Of a DNA stretch of 64,000 bases, positions 1 to 9,499 are shown piece by piece. How positions within the stretch are numbered: the first letter of the stretch is position 1; each line of letters opens with the position of its first letter. The stretch covers positions 1 to 64,000 of the forward strand of contig JAGWON010000011.1 of the NCBI GenBank assembly GCA_028871055.1. Direction: 5' to 3'. The notes beneath the pieces are model-generated. The model searched no databases and was not told where the DNA came from. It worked only from the letters and a program-made list of their open reading frames with translations. The translations under genes and the position numbers were made by a program. The stretch is from Alphaproteobacteria bacterium. GTDB taxonomy: Bacteria; Pseudomonadota; Alphaproteobacteria; ATCC43930; CGMCC-115725.

Positions 1-171
1 CCGCGCTCGGGCTGGGGCAAGTTCGGCCGGGACGGCCGCATCGAGCGCGAACCCTTCGCCTATCCGATCGCCGATTTCTATCGCACCGATCCGATCAGCC
101 GCGCCTCGCCGACCATGGCGGAATGCGCGGCGCAACTTGGCGGCGCCGCGAGGACCGGCACGCATGGCTGA
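1..171 (+). CDS. nuoG: NADH-quinone oxidoreductase subunit G, C-terminal fragment
   Basis: This is the last 56 codons of the large iron-sulfur subunit of complex I; the gene begins upstream of the window. The visible tail contains [19 protein letters not shown], which matches the usual C-terminal signature of alphaproteobacterial NuoG, and ends at TGA 169-171. The stop overlaps the proposed nuoH start by 8 bases, consistent with translational coupling. The family function is to carry electrons from the NADH module through Fe-S clusters towards the quinone module. The clusters themselves lie outside the window. Confidence 0.9.
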   Translation, partial: PRSGWGKFGRDGRIEREPFAYPIADFYRTDPISRASPTMAECAAQLGGAARTGTHG

Positions 172-1186
172 ACTCTGGCGCAGCTACGGCCTGCCGACCA
201 CGATCACAGTCGCCGAGATCGTGGCGATCATCGTGCCGCTGCTGCTTGCCGTGGCGTATTTGACTTACGCCGAGCGCAAGGTGCTGGCGGCAGCGCAGCT
301 GCGCAAGGGTCCCAACGTGGTCGGCCCCTTCGGCCTGTTCCAGCCGCTGGCCGACGGCCTCAAGCTGCTGATGAAGGAGACGGTGATCCCGTCCGGCGCC
401 AACCGCGTCGTCTTTATCGCCGCGCCGATCATCACCTTCATGCTCAGCCTCGTCGCTTGGGCGGTAATTCCGTTCGACGCCGGCGTGGTGCTTGCCAACA
501 TCAACGTCGGCATCCTCTATCTGTTCGCGATCTCGTCGCTCGGCGTCTACGGCATCATCATGGCGGGCTGGTCGTCGAACTCGCGCTATGCCTTCCTCGG
601 CGGCCTGCGCTCGGCGGCGCAGATGGTGTCCTACGAGGTCTCGATCGGATTCGTCATCGTCTCGGTGCTGCTCATCGTCGGCTCGCTCAACCTGTCCGAC
701 ATCGTCGAGGCGCAGAAGACGGTCTGGTTCGCCCTGCCGCTGTTCCCGATGTTCATCGTGTTCTTCATCTCGGGCCTGGCCGAGACCAATCGCTCGCCGT
801 TCGACCTGCCCGAGGGCGAATCCGAACTGGTCGCGGGCTTCTTCGTCGAATACTCGTCGATGACCTTTGCGCTCTTCTATCTCGGCGAATACGCCAACAT
901 GATCCTGATGAGCGCGATGACCAGCATCCTGTTCCTCGGCGGCTGGCTCGCGCCGTTCAACATCCAGCCCTTCACCGGCGTGCTGGCGCATCTCTGGGCG
1001 GCCGCCTGGTTCTTCGCCAAGATGGCGTTCGTCTTGTTCTGCTTCCTCTGGATGCGCGCCACGATGCCGCGCTTCCGCTACGATCAGCTGATGCGACTCG
1101 GCTGGAAGGTGTTCCTGCCGCTGTCGCTCTTCTGGCTCGCCGCGACCGCGGCGTTCCTCGTCTTCACCGGCAAGCTCGGGGCTTAG
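164..1186 (+). CDS. nuoH: NADH-quinone oxidoreductase subunit H
   Basis: This 340-residue, very hydrophobic membrane subunit forms much of the quinone-binding chamber where the peripheral and membrane arms of complex I meet. Family landmarks are visible: [19 protein letters not shown] near residue 50 and the acidic loop [18 protein letters not shown] near residue 205. ATG 164 was chosen over an in-frame TTG at 137 because the protein then begins [11 protein letters not shown], as family members usually do, and overlaps nuoG only slightly. nuoI follows after 3 bases in the same operon. Confidence 0.96.
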   Translation: MAELWRSYGLPTTITVAEIVAIIVPLLLAVAYLTYAERKVLAAAQLRKGPNVVGPFGLFQPLADGLKLLMKETVIPSGANRVVFIAAPIITFMLSLVAWAVIPFDAGVVLANINVGILYLFAISSLGVYGIIMAGWSSNSRYAFLGGLRSAAQMVSYEVSIGFVIVSVLLIVGSLNLSDIVEAQKTVWFALPLFPMFIVFFISGLAETNRSPFDLPEGESELVAGFFVEYSSMTFALFYLGEYANMILMSAMTSILFLGGWLAPFNIQPFTGVLAHLWAAAWFFAKMAFVLFCFLWMRATMPRFRYDQLMRLGWKVFLPLSLFWLAATAAFLVFTGKLGA

Positions 1187-1189
1187 CCG

Positions 1190-1684
1190 ATGGCGATGGC
1201 CCGCATCGATCGCCAAGCCTACAGCCTGCTGCTGGCCGAGCTCGTCTCCGGCCTGTGGCTGACGCTCACCTACATGTTCAAGCGCCCGGTGACGGTCAAC
1301 TATCCCTACGAGAAGGGGCCGCTGAGCCCGCGTTTCCGCGGCGAGCACGCGCTCCGGCGCTATCCCAACGGCGAGGAGCGCTGCATCGCCTGCAAGCTGT
1401 GCGAGGCGGTGTGCCCGGCGCTCGCCATCACCATCGAGGCCGAGCCGCGCGCGGACGGCAGCCGCCGGACGACCCGGTATGACATCGATATGACCAAGTG
1501 CATCTATTGCGGCCTGTGCCAAGAGGCCTGCCCGGTCGACGCCATCGTCGAGGGGCCGAATTTCGAGTTCGCCGCCGAGACGCGCGAGGAGCTGTTCTAC
1601 GACAAGGACAAGCTCCTGGCGAACGGCGACCGCTGGGAGGCGGAGATCGCGAACAACCTCGCGCTCGACGCGCCGTACCGGTGA
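1190..1684 (+). CDS. nuoI: NADH-quinone oxidoreductase subunit I (two 4Fe-4S ferredoxin subunit)
   Basis: This 164-residue peripheral-arm subunit carries the N6a and N6b clusters that pass electrons to N2 in subunit B. Two classical 4Fe-4S motifs are visible: [12 protein letters not shown] near residue 65 and [12 protein letters not shown] near residue 104. The length is normal for the family. ATG 1190 is 3 bases after the nuoH stop; ATG 1196 is also possible. A 103-base gap holding an inverted repeat separates it from nuoJ, the only loose junction in this part of the nuo operon. Confidence 0.96.
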   Translation: MAMARIDRQAYSLLLAELVSGLWLTLTYMFKRPVTVNYPYEKGPLSPRFRGEHALRRYPNGEERCIACKLCEAVCPALAITIEAEPRADGSRRTTRYDIDMTKCIYCGLCQEACPVDAIVEGPNFEFAAETREELFYDKDKLLANGDRWEAEIANNLALDAPYR

Positions 1685-1713
1685 CGGCGATGACGGAAAT
1701 TCATTCCTTTCAG

Positions 1714-1773
1714 CGTCACCCCCGCGCAAGCGGGGGTCCAGGGCCCTGGATTCCCGCTTGCGCGGGAATGACG
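1714..1773. repeat. Family A intergenic palindromic repeat, copy 1 (nuoI-nuoJ gap)
   Basis: The element starts CGTCACCCCCGCGCAAGCGG and ends GCGCGGGAATGACG. It is a palindrome of palindromes: hairpin cccgc..gcggg, a central CCAGGGCCCTGG core, and a second hairpin tcccgc..gcggga, with CGTCA/TGACG tips. Related copies lie at 8410-8484, 20158-20256 and 40557-40634. It resembles the extragenic repeats common in alphaproteobacteria that translate as PRKRGSR-like strings. Inside an operon it could affect mRNA folding or decay. Confidence 0.85.
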
Positions 1774-1787
1774 AAAGAGGAATCGCC

Positions 1788-2396
1788 ATGATCGTCCAGG
1801 CGCTCGCCTTCTACGCCTTCGCCGCCGTCGCCATCGCCTCGGGCGTGATGGTGATCTCGGCGCGCAATCCGGTGCATTCGGTGCTGTTCCTGATCCTGGC
1901 GTTCTTCAGCGCCGCCGGACTCTTCGTGCTCCTGGGCGCCGAATTCCTCGCCATGATCCTGGTCATCGTCTATGTCGGCGCCGTCGCCGTCCTGTTCCTA
2001 TTCGTGGTGATGATGCTCGACATCAACTTCGTCGAGCTGCGGCAGGGCTTCCTGCAATACCTGCCGGTCGGCGCGCTCGTCGGCCTGATCCTGCTGGCCG
2101 AGCTGATTCTGATGTTCGGCGCCTGGGTGGTGGCGCCCGGCGCGCCGCAGGCTGCGGTCGCGCCGACGCCCAGCACGCTCAGCAACACCGCCGCGCTCGG
2201 CACGTTGCTCTACACCCATTACGTCTATGCCTTCCAGACCGCCGGTGCGGTCCTGCTGGTGGCGATGATCGGCGCCATCGTACTGACCCATCGCACGCGG
2301 CCCGACAGCCGCCGCCAGCGCATCGCTCGCCAAGTCGCGCGCCGGCGCGAGGACACGCTCGAGATCGTCAAGGTCCGGCCGGGAGAGGGGGCGTGA
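1788..2396 (+). CDS. nuoJ: NADH-quinone oxidoreductase subunit J
   Basis: This 202-residue membrane subunit of complex I has about five hydrophobic segments and lies in the proton-translocation path between NuoH/A and NuoK. It contains the expected [20 protein letters not shown] segment and a [15 protein letters not shown] segment, a usual landmark of this subunit. ATG 1788 was chosen because upstream in-frame codons fall inside the palindromic repeat. Its TGA shares one base with the ATG of nuoK, so the two are translationally coupled. Confidence 0.95.
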   Translation: MIVQALAFYAFAAVAIASGVMVISARNPVHSVLFLILAFFSAAGLFVLLGAEFLAMILVIVYVGAVAVLFLFVVMMLDINFVELRQGFLQYLPVGALVGLILLAELILMFGAWVVAPGAPQAAVAPTPSTLSNTAALGTLLYTHYVYAFQTAGAVLLVAMIGAIVLTHRTRPDSRRQRIARQVARRREDTLEIVKVRPGEGA

Positions 2397-2707
2397 TGCT
2401 CGAGATCGGCCTCGCCCACTACCTGACCGTGGCATCCATCCTCTTCACCCTCGGCATCTTCGGCATCTTTTTGAACCGCAAGAACGTCATCATCATCCTG
2501 ATGTCGGTCGAGCTGATGCTCTTGGCCGTGAACATCAATTTCGTCGCGTTCTCGGCGTTCCTGCACGACCTGGTCGGCCAGGTCTTCGCCATGTTCGTGC
2601 TGACGGTGGCCGCGGCCGAGGCGGCGATCGGCCTCGCCATCCTGGTCGTCTATTTCCGCAACCGCGGCACCATCGCGGTCGAAGATATCAATCAGATGAA
2701 GGGTTGA
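2396..2707 (+). CDS. nuoK: NADH-quinone oxidoreductase subunit K
   Basis: This 103-residue, three-helix membrane subunit is homologous to MrpC and ND4L. The conserved acidic residues in the helices are seen in [14 protein letters not shown] and [13 protein letters not shown]. The ATG overlaps the nuoJ TGA, which argues against the GTG one codon earlier. The stop is followed after one base by nuoL. Length and position are canonical. Confidence 0.95.
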   Translation: MLEIGLAHYLTVASILFTLGIFGIFLNRKNVIIILMSVELMLLAVNINFVAFSAFLHDLVGQVFAMFVLTVAAAEAAIGLAILVVYFRNRGTIAVEDINQMKG

Positions 2708-2708
2708 G

Positions 2709-4640
2709 ATGCACGTCGCCGCCGTCTTCCTGCCGCTGATCGCGGCCTTCATCGCCGGCTTCTTCGGCCGCTGGATCGGCGATCGCGGCGCGCAGCTCGT
2801 CACCTGCCTCGCGCTCGTCGCCGCGGCCGTGCTCGGCGCCATCGTGTTCTGGAGCGTCGCGATCGTCGGCCACGCGCGGACCATCGACCTGCTCACCTGG
2901 ATCGATGCCGGCGATCTCCGGGTCCGATGGGCGCTGCGCTATGACACGCTGTCGGCGGTGATGGTGGCGGCGGTCACCTTGGTATCGGCCATGGTGCACA
3001 TCTATTCCGTCGGCTACATGGCCCACGACAAGTCGGTGCCGCGCTTCATGTCGTACCTGTCGCTGTTCACCTTCTTCATGCTGATGCTGGTGACTGCGGA
3101 CAACTTCGTGCAGCTGTTCTTCGGCTGGGAAGGCGTCGGCCTGATGTCGTATCTGCTGATCGGCTTCTGGTACGACCGGCCGAGCGCCAACGCCGCGGCG
3201 ATCAAAGCTTTCATCGTCAACCGCATCGGCGATTTCGGCTTCGCGCTCGGCATCTTCGCGGTCTACCTGATCTTCGGCTCGCTCCAGTTCGACACCGTGT
3301 TCGCCGCCGCGCCCGACGTTGCGCACAACACCATCCCGTTCCTCGGCCATCAGGTCGACGCCATCACCGTCACCTGTATCCTCCTGTTCATCGGCGCGAT
3401 GGGCAAGTCGGCGCAGCTCGGCCTGCACACCTGGCTGCCCGACGCGATGGAGGGCCCGACGCCGGTCTCGGCCCTGATCCATGCCGCGACCATGGTGACC
3501 GCCGGCGTGTTCATGCTGGCGCGGCTGTCGCCGCTGTTCGAGTATTCGCCGACCGCCCTCGCCGTGGTGGTGGTGATCGGCGGCTCGACCGCGATGTTCG
3601 CAGCCACGATCGGCATGGCGCAGAACGACATCAAGCGCGTCATCGCCTATTCGACCTGCAGCCAGCTCGGCTACATGTTCTTTGCCGCCGGCGTCTCGGC
3701 CTACGGCGCAGCGATTTTCCACCTAGTGACCCACGCCTTTTTCAAGGCGCTGTTGTTCCTTGCCGCCGGCTCGGTGATCCACGCCATGTCGGGCGAGCAG
3801 GACATGCGCAAGATGGGTGGCCTGCGCACTCTGATTCCAGCGACGTATCTGCTGATGTGGGTCGGCAGCCTGGCACTCGCCGGCATCTGGCCGTTCGCCG
3901 GCTACTATTCCAAGGACGTGATCATCGAGGCGGCGTGGGCGTCTGGCACCGGCGTCGGCCATTACGCCTATTGGCTCGGCGTCTTCGCCGCCTTCCTCAC
4001 CGCCTTCTACTCGTGGCGACTGATCTTCCTCACCTTCCACGGCAAGCCGCGCGCGAGCAAGGAGGTGATGGCGCACGTCCATGAATCACCGCCGGTGATG
4101 ATCCTGCCGCTGCTGGTGCTTGCGGCGGGCGCGCTCTTCGCCGGCATGGCGGGCTATCACTGGTTCGTCGGCGAGGGCCGCGACGCGTTCTGGGGCGATT
4201 CGATCCTGGTGCTGCCGGGGCACGACAATCTCGCCGGCGCCGAGACGGTGCCGTTCTGGGCCGCCAAGCTGCCGCTGGCGATGGGGTTGGGCGGCATCTT
4301 CGTCGCCTGGATCGCCTATGTCGTCGAGACCGGAATCCCGGCGTTGACGGCACGCTGGCTCCGGCCGGTCTATCTGCTGTTTCTCAACAAGTGGTACTTC
4401 GACGAGCTCTATGACGCGATCATCGTCCGCCCGGCGATGTGGCTCGGCATCCGGCTGTGGAAGGACGGCGACGGCGCGGTGATCGACGGCCTCGGTCCCG
4501 ACGGCTTCGCCAAGGTGACGCGCGGCATGGCGGCGGTGCTGAGCCGGTTCCAGACCGGGTACCTCTATCACTACGTCTTCGCCATGTTCGTCGGCGCGGT
4601 GGTGCTGGTGTCGTGGTACGTGCTGCGGCAGGCGGGGTGA
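2709..4640 (+). CDS. nuoL: NADH-quinone oxidoreductase subunit L (antiporter-like)
   Basis: This 643-residue polytopic protein is the distal Mrp-antiporter-like proton-pumping subunit of complex I. Conserved blocks include FFGWEGVGLMSYLLIGFWY near residue 138, with the essential helix-5 glutamate, and LHTWLPDAMEGPTPVSALIH near residue 240, with the key lysine just before it in GKSAQ. The C-terminal extension that forms the lateral helix and final transmembrane helix is present, so the gene looks complete. It starts 1 base after nuoK and ends 5 bases before nuoM. Confidence 0.97.
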   Translation: MHVAAVFLPLIAAFIAGFFGRWIGDRGAQLVTCLALVAAAVLGAIVFWSVAIVGHARTIDLLTWIDAGDLRVRWALRYDTLSAVMVAAVTLVSAMVHIYSVGYMAHDKSVPRFMSYLSLFTFFMLMLVTADNFVQLFFGWEGVGLMSYLLIGFWYDRPSANAAAIKAFIVNRIGDFGFALGIFAVYLIFGSLQFDTVFAAAPDVAHNTIPFLGHQVDAITVTCILLFIGAMGKSAQLGLHTWLPDAMEGPTPVSALIHAATMVTAGVFMLARLSPLFEYSPTALAVVVVIGGSTAMFAATIGMAQNDIKRVIAYSTCSQLGYMFFAAGVSAYGAAIFHLVTHAFFKALLFLAAGSVIHAMSGEQDMRKMGGLRTLIPATYLLMWVGSLALAGIWPFAGYYSKDVIIEAAWASGTGVGHYAYWLGVFAAFLTAFYSWRLIFLTFHGKPRASKEVMAHVHESPPVMILPLLVLAAGALFAGMAGYHWFVGEGRDAFWGDSILVLPGHDNLAGAETVPFWAAKLPLAMGLGGIFVAWIAYVVETGIPALTARWLRPVYLLFLNKWYFDELYDAIIVRPAMWLGIRLWKDGDGAVIDGLGPDGFAKVTRGMAAVLSRFQTGYLYHYVFAMFVGAVVLVSWYVLRQAG

Positions 4641-4645
4641 CGGCG

Positions 4646-6157
4646 ATGACGCACTGGCCCCTTCTGTCGCTCACCACCTTCCTGCCGCTGGCCGGCGTCG
4701 CGGCCATCCTGCTGCTGCGCGGCGACGAGAAGGATGTGGCGCGCAACGCGCGCTGGATCGCGCTGTGGACGTCGCTCGTCGTCTTCGCCGTGTCGCTCGC
4801 GGTGTGGGCGAATTTCGATCCGACCCGGTCGGATTTCCAGCTCGTCGAGCAGGCCGACTGGCTGCCCGACTTCAACATCGGCTACCACATGGGGGTCGAC
4901 GGGATCTCGCTGTTCTTCGTTCTGCTCTCGACCTTCCTGACGCCGATCTGCGTCGTCGCGAGCTGGACCGCGATCGAGCGCCGTGTGAAGGAATACATGA
5001 TCGCCTTCCTCGTGCTCGAAACGATGATGGTGGGCATATTCTGCGCGCTCGACTTCATCCTGTTCTATGTCTTCTTCGAGGGCGTGCTGGTGCCGATGTT
5101 CCTCATCATCGGCGTGTGGGGCGGGTCGCGCCGGGTCTATGCCGCGTTCAAGTTCTTCCTCTTCACGCTCCTGGGCTCGGTACTCTCGCTATTGGCGATC
5201 CTCGCCATCTACTTCGTCACCGGTACCGCCGACATCCCCGAAGCGCTGGCGTTCAACTTTCCGCCGCATCTCCAGACCTGGCTGTGGCTCGCGTTCTTCG
5301 CCTCGTTCGCGGTCAAGGTGCCGATGTGGCCGGTGCACACTTGGCTGCCCGACGCGCATGTCGAGGCGCCGACGGCGGGCTCGGTGATCCTGGCCGGCGT
5401 GCTGCTGAAGCTCGGCGGCTACGGCTTCATCCGCTTCTCGCTGCCGATGTTCCCCGAGGCGTCGGCCTACTTCACGCCCTTCGTCTACACCCTCTCGGTC
5501 GTCGCCATCATCTACACCTCGCTGGTGGCGCTGGCGCAGGACGACATGAAGAAGCTGATCGCCTATTCGTCGGTGGCGCATATGGGCTTCGTGACGATCG
5601 GCATCTTCACCGTGACGCCCGAGGGGCTGCAGGGCGCAATGATCCAGATGCTGAGCCACGGCGTGGTCTCGGCCGCGCTCTTCCTCTGCGTCGGCGTGGT
5701 CTACGACCGGCTGCACACCCGCGAGATCGCGCGCTACGGCGGCCTCGCCGAGAACATGCCAAAATACGCCACCGCCTTCATGGTGTTCATGCTGGCCTCG
5801 GTCGGGCTGCCCGGCACCAGCGGCTTCGTCGGCGAGTTCCTATCGATGATCGGCGCATTCCAGGTCAACACCTGGGTCGCGTTCTTCGCCACCACCGGCA
5901 TGATCCTGAGCGCGGCCTACATGCTATGGCTCTACCGCCGCATCATCTTCGAGAAAATCACGCATGCCGACGTGCGGGCGATGATCGACCTCACGCCGCG
6001 CGAGGTTCTGGTGTTCGCGCCGATGATCGCGGTGGTGCTATGGATGGGGGTCTATCCGGCCTCGTTCCTGAAGCCGATACAGCCGTCGATCGCCAATTTG
6101 ATCGAGCGCGTCCAGGTGTCGCAACGCGCCGCCGCGACGGCGCTGGCGCAGCGGTGA
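4646..6157 (+). CDS. nuoM: NADH-quinone oxidoreductase subunit M (antiporter-like)
   Basis: This 503-residue second antiporter-like pump subunit of complex I contains [20 protein letters not shown] (pump glutamate) and [20 protein letters not shown] (pump lysine). The reading frame is open much further upstream, inside nuoL, but ATG 4646 gives the expected N-terminus [15 protein letters not shown] and a 5-base gap. nuoN begins 4 bases after the stop. Nothing in it looks broken. Confidence 0.96.
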   Translation: MTHWPLLSLTTFLPLAGVAAILLLRGDEKDVARNARWIALWTSLVVFAVSLAVWANFDPTRSDFQLVEQADWLPDFNIGYHMGVDGISLFFVLLSTFLTPICVVASWTAIERRVKEYMIAFLVLETMMVGIFCALDFILFYVFFEGVLVPMFLIIGVWGGSRRVYAAFKFFLFTLLGSVLSLLAILAIYFVTGTADIPEALAFNFPPHLQTWLWLAFFASFAVKVPMWPVHTWLPDAHVEAPTAGSVILAGVLLKLGGYGFIRFSLPMFPEASAYFTPFVYTLSVVAIIYTSLVALAQDDMKKLIAYSSVAHMGFVTIGIFTVTPEGLQGAMIQMLSHGVVSAALFLCVGVVYDRLHTREIARYGGLAENMPKYATAFMVFMLASVGLPGTSGFVGEFLSMIGAFQVNTWVAFFATTGMILSAAYMLWLYRRIIFEKITHADVRAMIDLTPREVLVFAPMIAVVLWMGVYPASFLKPIQPSIANLIERVQVSQRAAATALAQR

Positions 6158-6161
6158 TGCG

Positions 6162-7619
6162 ATGACGGCCGCGCCCGATTTCCTTCCCGTCCTGCCCGAG
6201 ATGTTCCTGGGCGCGAGCGGCATGGTGCTGCTGATCGTCGGCGCCTATGCCGGCGCGCGCGCCATCCGCGCCGTGACCTGGCTTGCCGTCCTGGCGCTCG
6301 CGGCGACGGCGGCCATCCTGCTCTATCCGGCGTGGACGGCCGGCGTGACGCGGCAGGTGAGCCTCTTCGGCATGTTCGTCACCGACGGGCTCGGTGTCTT
6401 CACCCAGACGCTGGTGATCATCGGCTCCCTCCTCTCGCTGCTGATCGCCATGCGCTTCAACGAGCGCGAGGGCATCGCCCGCTTCGAGTTCCCGGTGCTG
6501 GTGCTGATCGCCACCGCCGGCATGATGATGATGATCGCGGCCAACGACCTGATCGCGCTCTATCTCGGGCTCGAGCTGCAGAGCCTCGCGCTCTACGTGC
6601 TGGCGGCCTTCGCGCGCGACGACGTGCGCTCGACCGAAGCCGGGCTCAAATACTTCGTCCTCGGCGCGGTCGCGTCGGGCATGCTGCTGTTCGGCGCGTC
6701 GATGGTCTACGGTTTCGCCGGCACCACCAGCTTCGACGGCCTGGCCAAGCTCTTCGCCGGCGGCGGCGCCGCCGGCGTCGGCCTCATCACCGGCATCGTC
6801 TTCATCTCGGTGGGCCTGGCCTTCAAGGTCTCGGCGGTGCCGTTCCACATGTGGACGCCCGACGTCTACGAGGGCGCGCCGACGCCGGTAACGGCGTTCT
6901 TCTCGATCGCGCCCAAGATCGCGGCCTTGACCCTGTTTCTGCGCGTCATGCTCCAGCCGTTCGGCGGCCTGTTCGGCGACTGGCAGCAGATCATCTGGGC
7001 GATCTCGGTCGCCTCGATGGCCTGGGGCGCCTTCGCCGCCATCGCCCAGCGCAACATCAAGCGGCTGATGGCCTATTCCTCGATCGGCCACGTCGGCTAT
7101 GCGCTGATCGGCCTCGCCGCCGGCACGGCAGCCGGCGTGCGCGGCGTGCTGGTCTATATCGCGATCTACCTGTTCATGAACGTCGGCACCTTCGCGGGGA
7201 TCCTGTGCATGCGGCGCAACGGCAAGATGGTCGAAGGCATCGACGACCTCGCCGGCCTGTCGCGGACGCATCCGGCGCTGGCGCTGGCGCTCGCCATCTT
7301 CATGTTCTCGCTCGCGGGCATACCGCCGCTGGCGGGCTTCTTCGGCAAGCTCTATGTCTTCATGGCGGCGATCGACGCCGGCCTGCCGGTGTTGGCGGTG
7401 ATCGGCGTGCTGACCAGCGTGGTGGGCGCCTATTACTACCTGCGCATCGTCAAGCTGATGTATTTCGACGAAGCGCAGGGCGCCTTCGACCGGCCGTTCG
7501 GCGGCGAGGTCGCGGCGGTGCTGCTGGTCTGCGCCGTGGCGATCCTGTTCTTCATCGCCTGGCCCGGACCGCTGCTCAACGGCGCCGACGCCGTCGCCGC
7601 CACGCTCTTCCCGGGATGA
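6162..7619 (+). CDS. nuoN: NADH-quinone oxidoreductase subunit N (antiporter-like)
   Basis: This 485-residue third antiporter-like subunit closes the nuo operon. Family motifs include [18 protein letters not shown] and [20 protein letters not shown]. The last codons overlap birA by 4 bases (ATGA), so birA is probably translated from the same message. Codon use matches the rest of the operon. Confidence 0.96.
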   Translation: MTAAPDFLPVLPEMFLGASGMVLLIVGAYAGARAIRAVTWLAVLALAATAAILLYPAWTAGVTRQVSLFGMFVTDGLGVFTQTLVIIGSLLSLLIAMRFNEREGIARFEFPVLVLIATAGMMMMIAANDLIALYLGLELQSLALYVLAAFARDDVRSTEAGLKYFVLGAVASGMLLFGASMVYGFAGTTSFDGLAKLFAGGGAAGVGLITGIVFISVGLAFKVSAVPFHMWTPDVYEGAPTPVTAFFSIAPKIAALTLFLRVMLQPFGGLFGDWQQIIWAISVASMAWGAFAAIAQRNIKRLMAYSSIGHVGYALIGLAAGTAAGVRGVLVYIAIYLFMNVGTFAGILCMRRNGKMVEGIDDLAGLSRTHPALALALAIFMFSLAGIPPLAGFFGKLYVFMAAIDAGLPVLAVIGVLTSVVGAYYYLRIVKLMYFDEAQGAFDRPFGGEVAAVLLVCAVAILFFIAWPGPLLNGADAVAATLFPG

Positions 7620-8374
7620 GCGACGCGCTGCCGCCGTTCTTCCGGCTCGCTGCGTTCGACACGCTTGCCAGTACCAGCGACGAGGCCAAGCGCCGCGCGC
7701 GCGAAGGCGCGCCCGAGGGCACGCTGGTCACGGCGCGGACGCAGACCGCCGGCCACGGCCGCCAGGGGCGGCGCTGGGTGTCGGTGCCCGGCAATCTCTA
7801 TGCCTCGCTGGTGCTCAGGCCCGATGCCCCTGCTGCGCGCGCGGCGCAGCTCGGCTTTGCCGCTTCGCTCGCCATCGGCGAGGCGATCCGGCGCTTCGCG
7901 CCCCAGGCGGTGCTCGCGTTCAAATGGCCCAACGACGTGCTCCTGGGCGGACGCAAGACCGCGGGAATTCTGCTCGAAAGCGAGGGCGATCCGGCGGGAA
8001 AGGTGCGGTTCGTGGTGCTCGGCGTCGGCGTGAACCTGGTCGCGCATCCGGCTTACACGGAATTTCCCGCGACGTCGCTGCAAGCGGCGACGGCGGAAAC
8101 CGTGACGCCGGAGGCGTTTCTCGCCGCGCTCGCGCCGGCGCTGCTGCTTTGGTATGAGCGGTGGCGCGACGAGGGCTTCGCGGCGCTGCGTCAGGCCTGG
8201 CTCGAGCGTGCCGCCGGTATCGGCCAGGATCTGCGCGCGCGCCTGCCGGGCGAGACGCTGACGGGGCGCTTCGCCGGGCTCGACGACGACGGCATGCTGC
8301 TGCTCGACGGACCGGCGGGCCGGCGCCGCATCGCCGCCGGCGACGTGTTTCCGGCGGTTGCCGAGGGTCGCTAG
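7616..8374 (+). CDS. birA: Biotin--[acetyl-CoA-carboxylase] ligase, catalytic type without DNA-binding domain
   Basis: This 252-residue enzyme makes biotinyl-AMP and transfers biotin to carrier lysines such as that of AccB. Visible ligase motifs are [13 protein letters not shown] (adenylate/biotin loop), the KWPNDVLL block and GVGVNLV. The protein begins directly with the catalytic domain; the N-terminal winged helix that lets E. coli BirA repress bio genes is missing. It therefore cannot be the DNA-binding biotin repressor here. Coupling to nuoN is usual in alphaproteobacteria. A 126-base gap with a repeat separates it from coaX. Confidence 0.93.
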   Translation: MSDALPPFFRLAAFDTLASTSDEAKRRAREGAPEGTLVTARTQTAGHGRQGRRWVSVPGNLYASLVLRPDAPAARAAQLGFAASLAIGEAIRRFAPQAVLAFKWPNDVLLGGRKTAGILLESEGDPAGKVRFVVLGVGVNLVAHPAYTEFPATSLQAATAETVTPEAFLAALAPALLLWYERWRDEGFAALRQAWLERAAGIGQDLRARLPGETLTGRFAGLDDDGMLLLDGPAGRRRIAAGDVFPAVAEGR

Positions 8375-8409
8375 GTGTCTGGCGTCGAAAAACGTGTTTC
8401 TCTTAGCGG

Positions 8410-8484
8410 CATTCCCGCGCCAGCGGGAATCCAGGGGCGAGCGCTGTGCCGTAGCCCTGGACCCCCGCTTTCGCGGGGGTGACG
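8410..8484. repeat. Family A intergenic palindromic repeat, copy 2 (birA-coaX gap)
   Basis: Outer hairpins cattcccgcgccagcgggaat and acccccgctttcgcgggggt flank complementary ccagggg/ccctgg arms around a variable centre. The overall plan is that of the copy at 1714-1773. It fills most of the gap before coaX, and its end lies about 16 bases before the coaX ATG, close to the ribosome-binding site. Confidence 0.8.
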
Positions 8485-8500
8485 GAGAAGGGGAGTTTGC

Positions 8501-9310
8501 ATGCTGCTCGCCATCAACGCCAACAACACCAACACGGTGTTCGCCGTATGGGACGGCACCCGGCTCAAGGGCACCTGGCGCATCGCGACCAATCCGCACC
8601 GCACGTCCGACGAATACGTCGTCTGGCTCGACCACCTGCTCGCGCTGGAGGCGCTGTCGCGCGCGCGGCTCGACCGCGCCATCATCGCCAGCGTCGTGCC
8701 CGAGGCGAATTTCAACCTGCGCCTCCTGTGCCGGCACTATTGCCAGACCGAGCCGCTGGTGGTCGGCGAGCCGGGCGTCGCGCTCGGCGCCAAGGCGCTG
8801 GTCGATCGGGCGGAAGAGGTCGGCGCCGACCGCCTGGTCAACACCGTGGCGGCGCACGATCGCTACAAGGGTCCGCTGATCGTGGTCGATTTCGGTACCG
8901 CCACGACATTCGACGTGGTGGACGGCGACGGAAACTACCGCGGCGGCGTGATCGCGCCGGGCATCAACCTCTCGCTTCAGGCGCTGCACCAGGCGGCGGC
9001 CAAGCTGCCGATGGTGCCGATCCGGCGCAGCGAGAAGGTGATCGGCACCAGCACCATCGCCTGCATGCAGTCCGGAATCTATTGGGGCTATGTCGCGCTG
9101 ATCGAGGGCCTGGTAGCGCGCATCCGCGCGGAATTCGGCAAGCCGATGGGCACGGTGGCGACCGGCGGGCTGGCGCCGCTGTTCGAGGGCGCGACACCGG
9201 CGATCGAGCGCGTCGATCAGCATTTGACGCTGTGGGGCCTGCGCCTGATCGCCGAGCGTAATGCGGCGGCGGCAAAACCGAACGCGCGAGCGCGCAAGGC
9301 ATCAAAGTGA
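8501..9310 (+). CDS. coaX: Type III pantothenate kinase
   Basis: This 269-residue cytosolic ASKHA-fold kinase phosphorylates pantothenate in the first committed step of CoA synthesis. It starts [19 protein letters not shown], the ATP-binding phosphate-1 motif, and has the catalytic block [13 protein letters not shown] near residue 128 and [10 protein letters not shown] near the C-terminus. Members of this family are not feedback-inhibited by CoA. ATG 8501 follows a gaaggggag ribosome site. Its place between birA and rnj is the common alphaproteobacterial order. Confidence 0.95.
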   Translation: MLLAINANNTNTVFAVWDGTRLKGTWRIATNPHRTSDEYVVWLDHLLALEALSRARLDRAIIASVVPEANFNLRLLCRHYCQTEPLVVGEPGVALGAKALVDRAEEVGADRLVNTVAAHDRYKGPLIVVDFGTATTFDVVDGDGNYRGGVIAPGINLSLQALHQAAAKLPMVPIRRSEKVIGTSTIACMQSGIYWGYVALIEGLVARIRAEFGKPMGTVATGGLAPLFEGATPAIERVDQHLTLWGLRLIAERNAAAAKPNARARKASK

Positions 9311-9330
9311 GAATGGCACTTTCGGGTTGC

Positions 9331-9448
9331 GTGCTTCGAGACGCGATCCTTCGGATCGCTCCTCAGCATGAGGACATTTCTTTATGGCATTAAGAAAATT
9401 GCCTCATCCTGAGCGCGCACCTGGAGGGTGCGCAGTCGAAGGACGCAC
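9331..9448. repeat. Family D intergenic repeat, copy 1 (coaX-rnj gap)
   Basis: The tips gtgcttcgaga and tcgaaggacgcac are roughly complementary, and internal arms include cctcagcatgagg and cctcatcctgag. A 27-base core, GAGGACATTTCTTT...TTAAGAA at 9370-9396, is identical to 16097-16123. The element fills the gap between coaX and rnj and is AT-richer than the flanking genes in its centre. Confidence 0.8.
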
Positions 9449-9499
9449 TATGCTCATCCAAGCGCCGGAAACTGCTATTCGGCGACAGGATTATCTGGC

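Noticed and set aside
95-1789. 564-residue minus-strand frame opposite nuoH/nuoI
   Set aside because: It lies wholly antisense to well-conserved nuo genes, and its charged, His/Arg/Glu-rich composition is typical of shadow frames in high-GC DNA.
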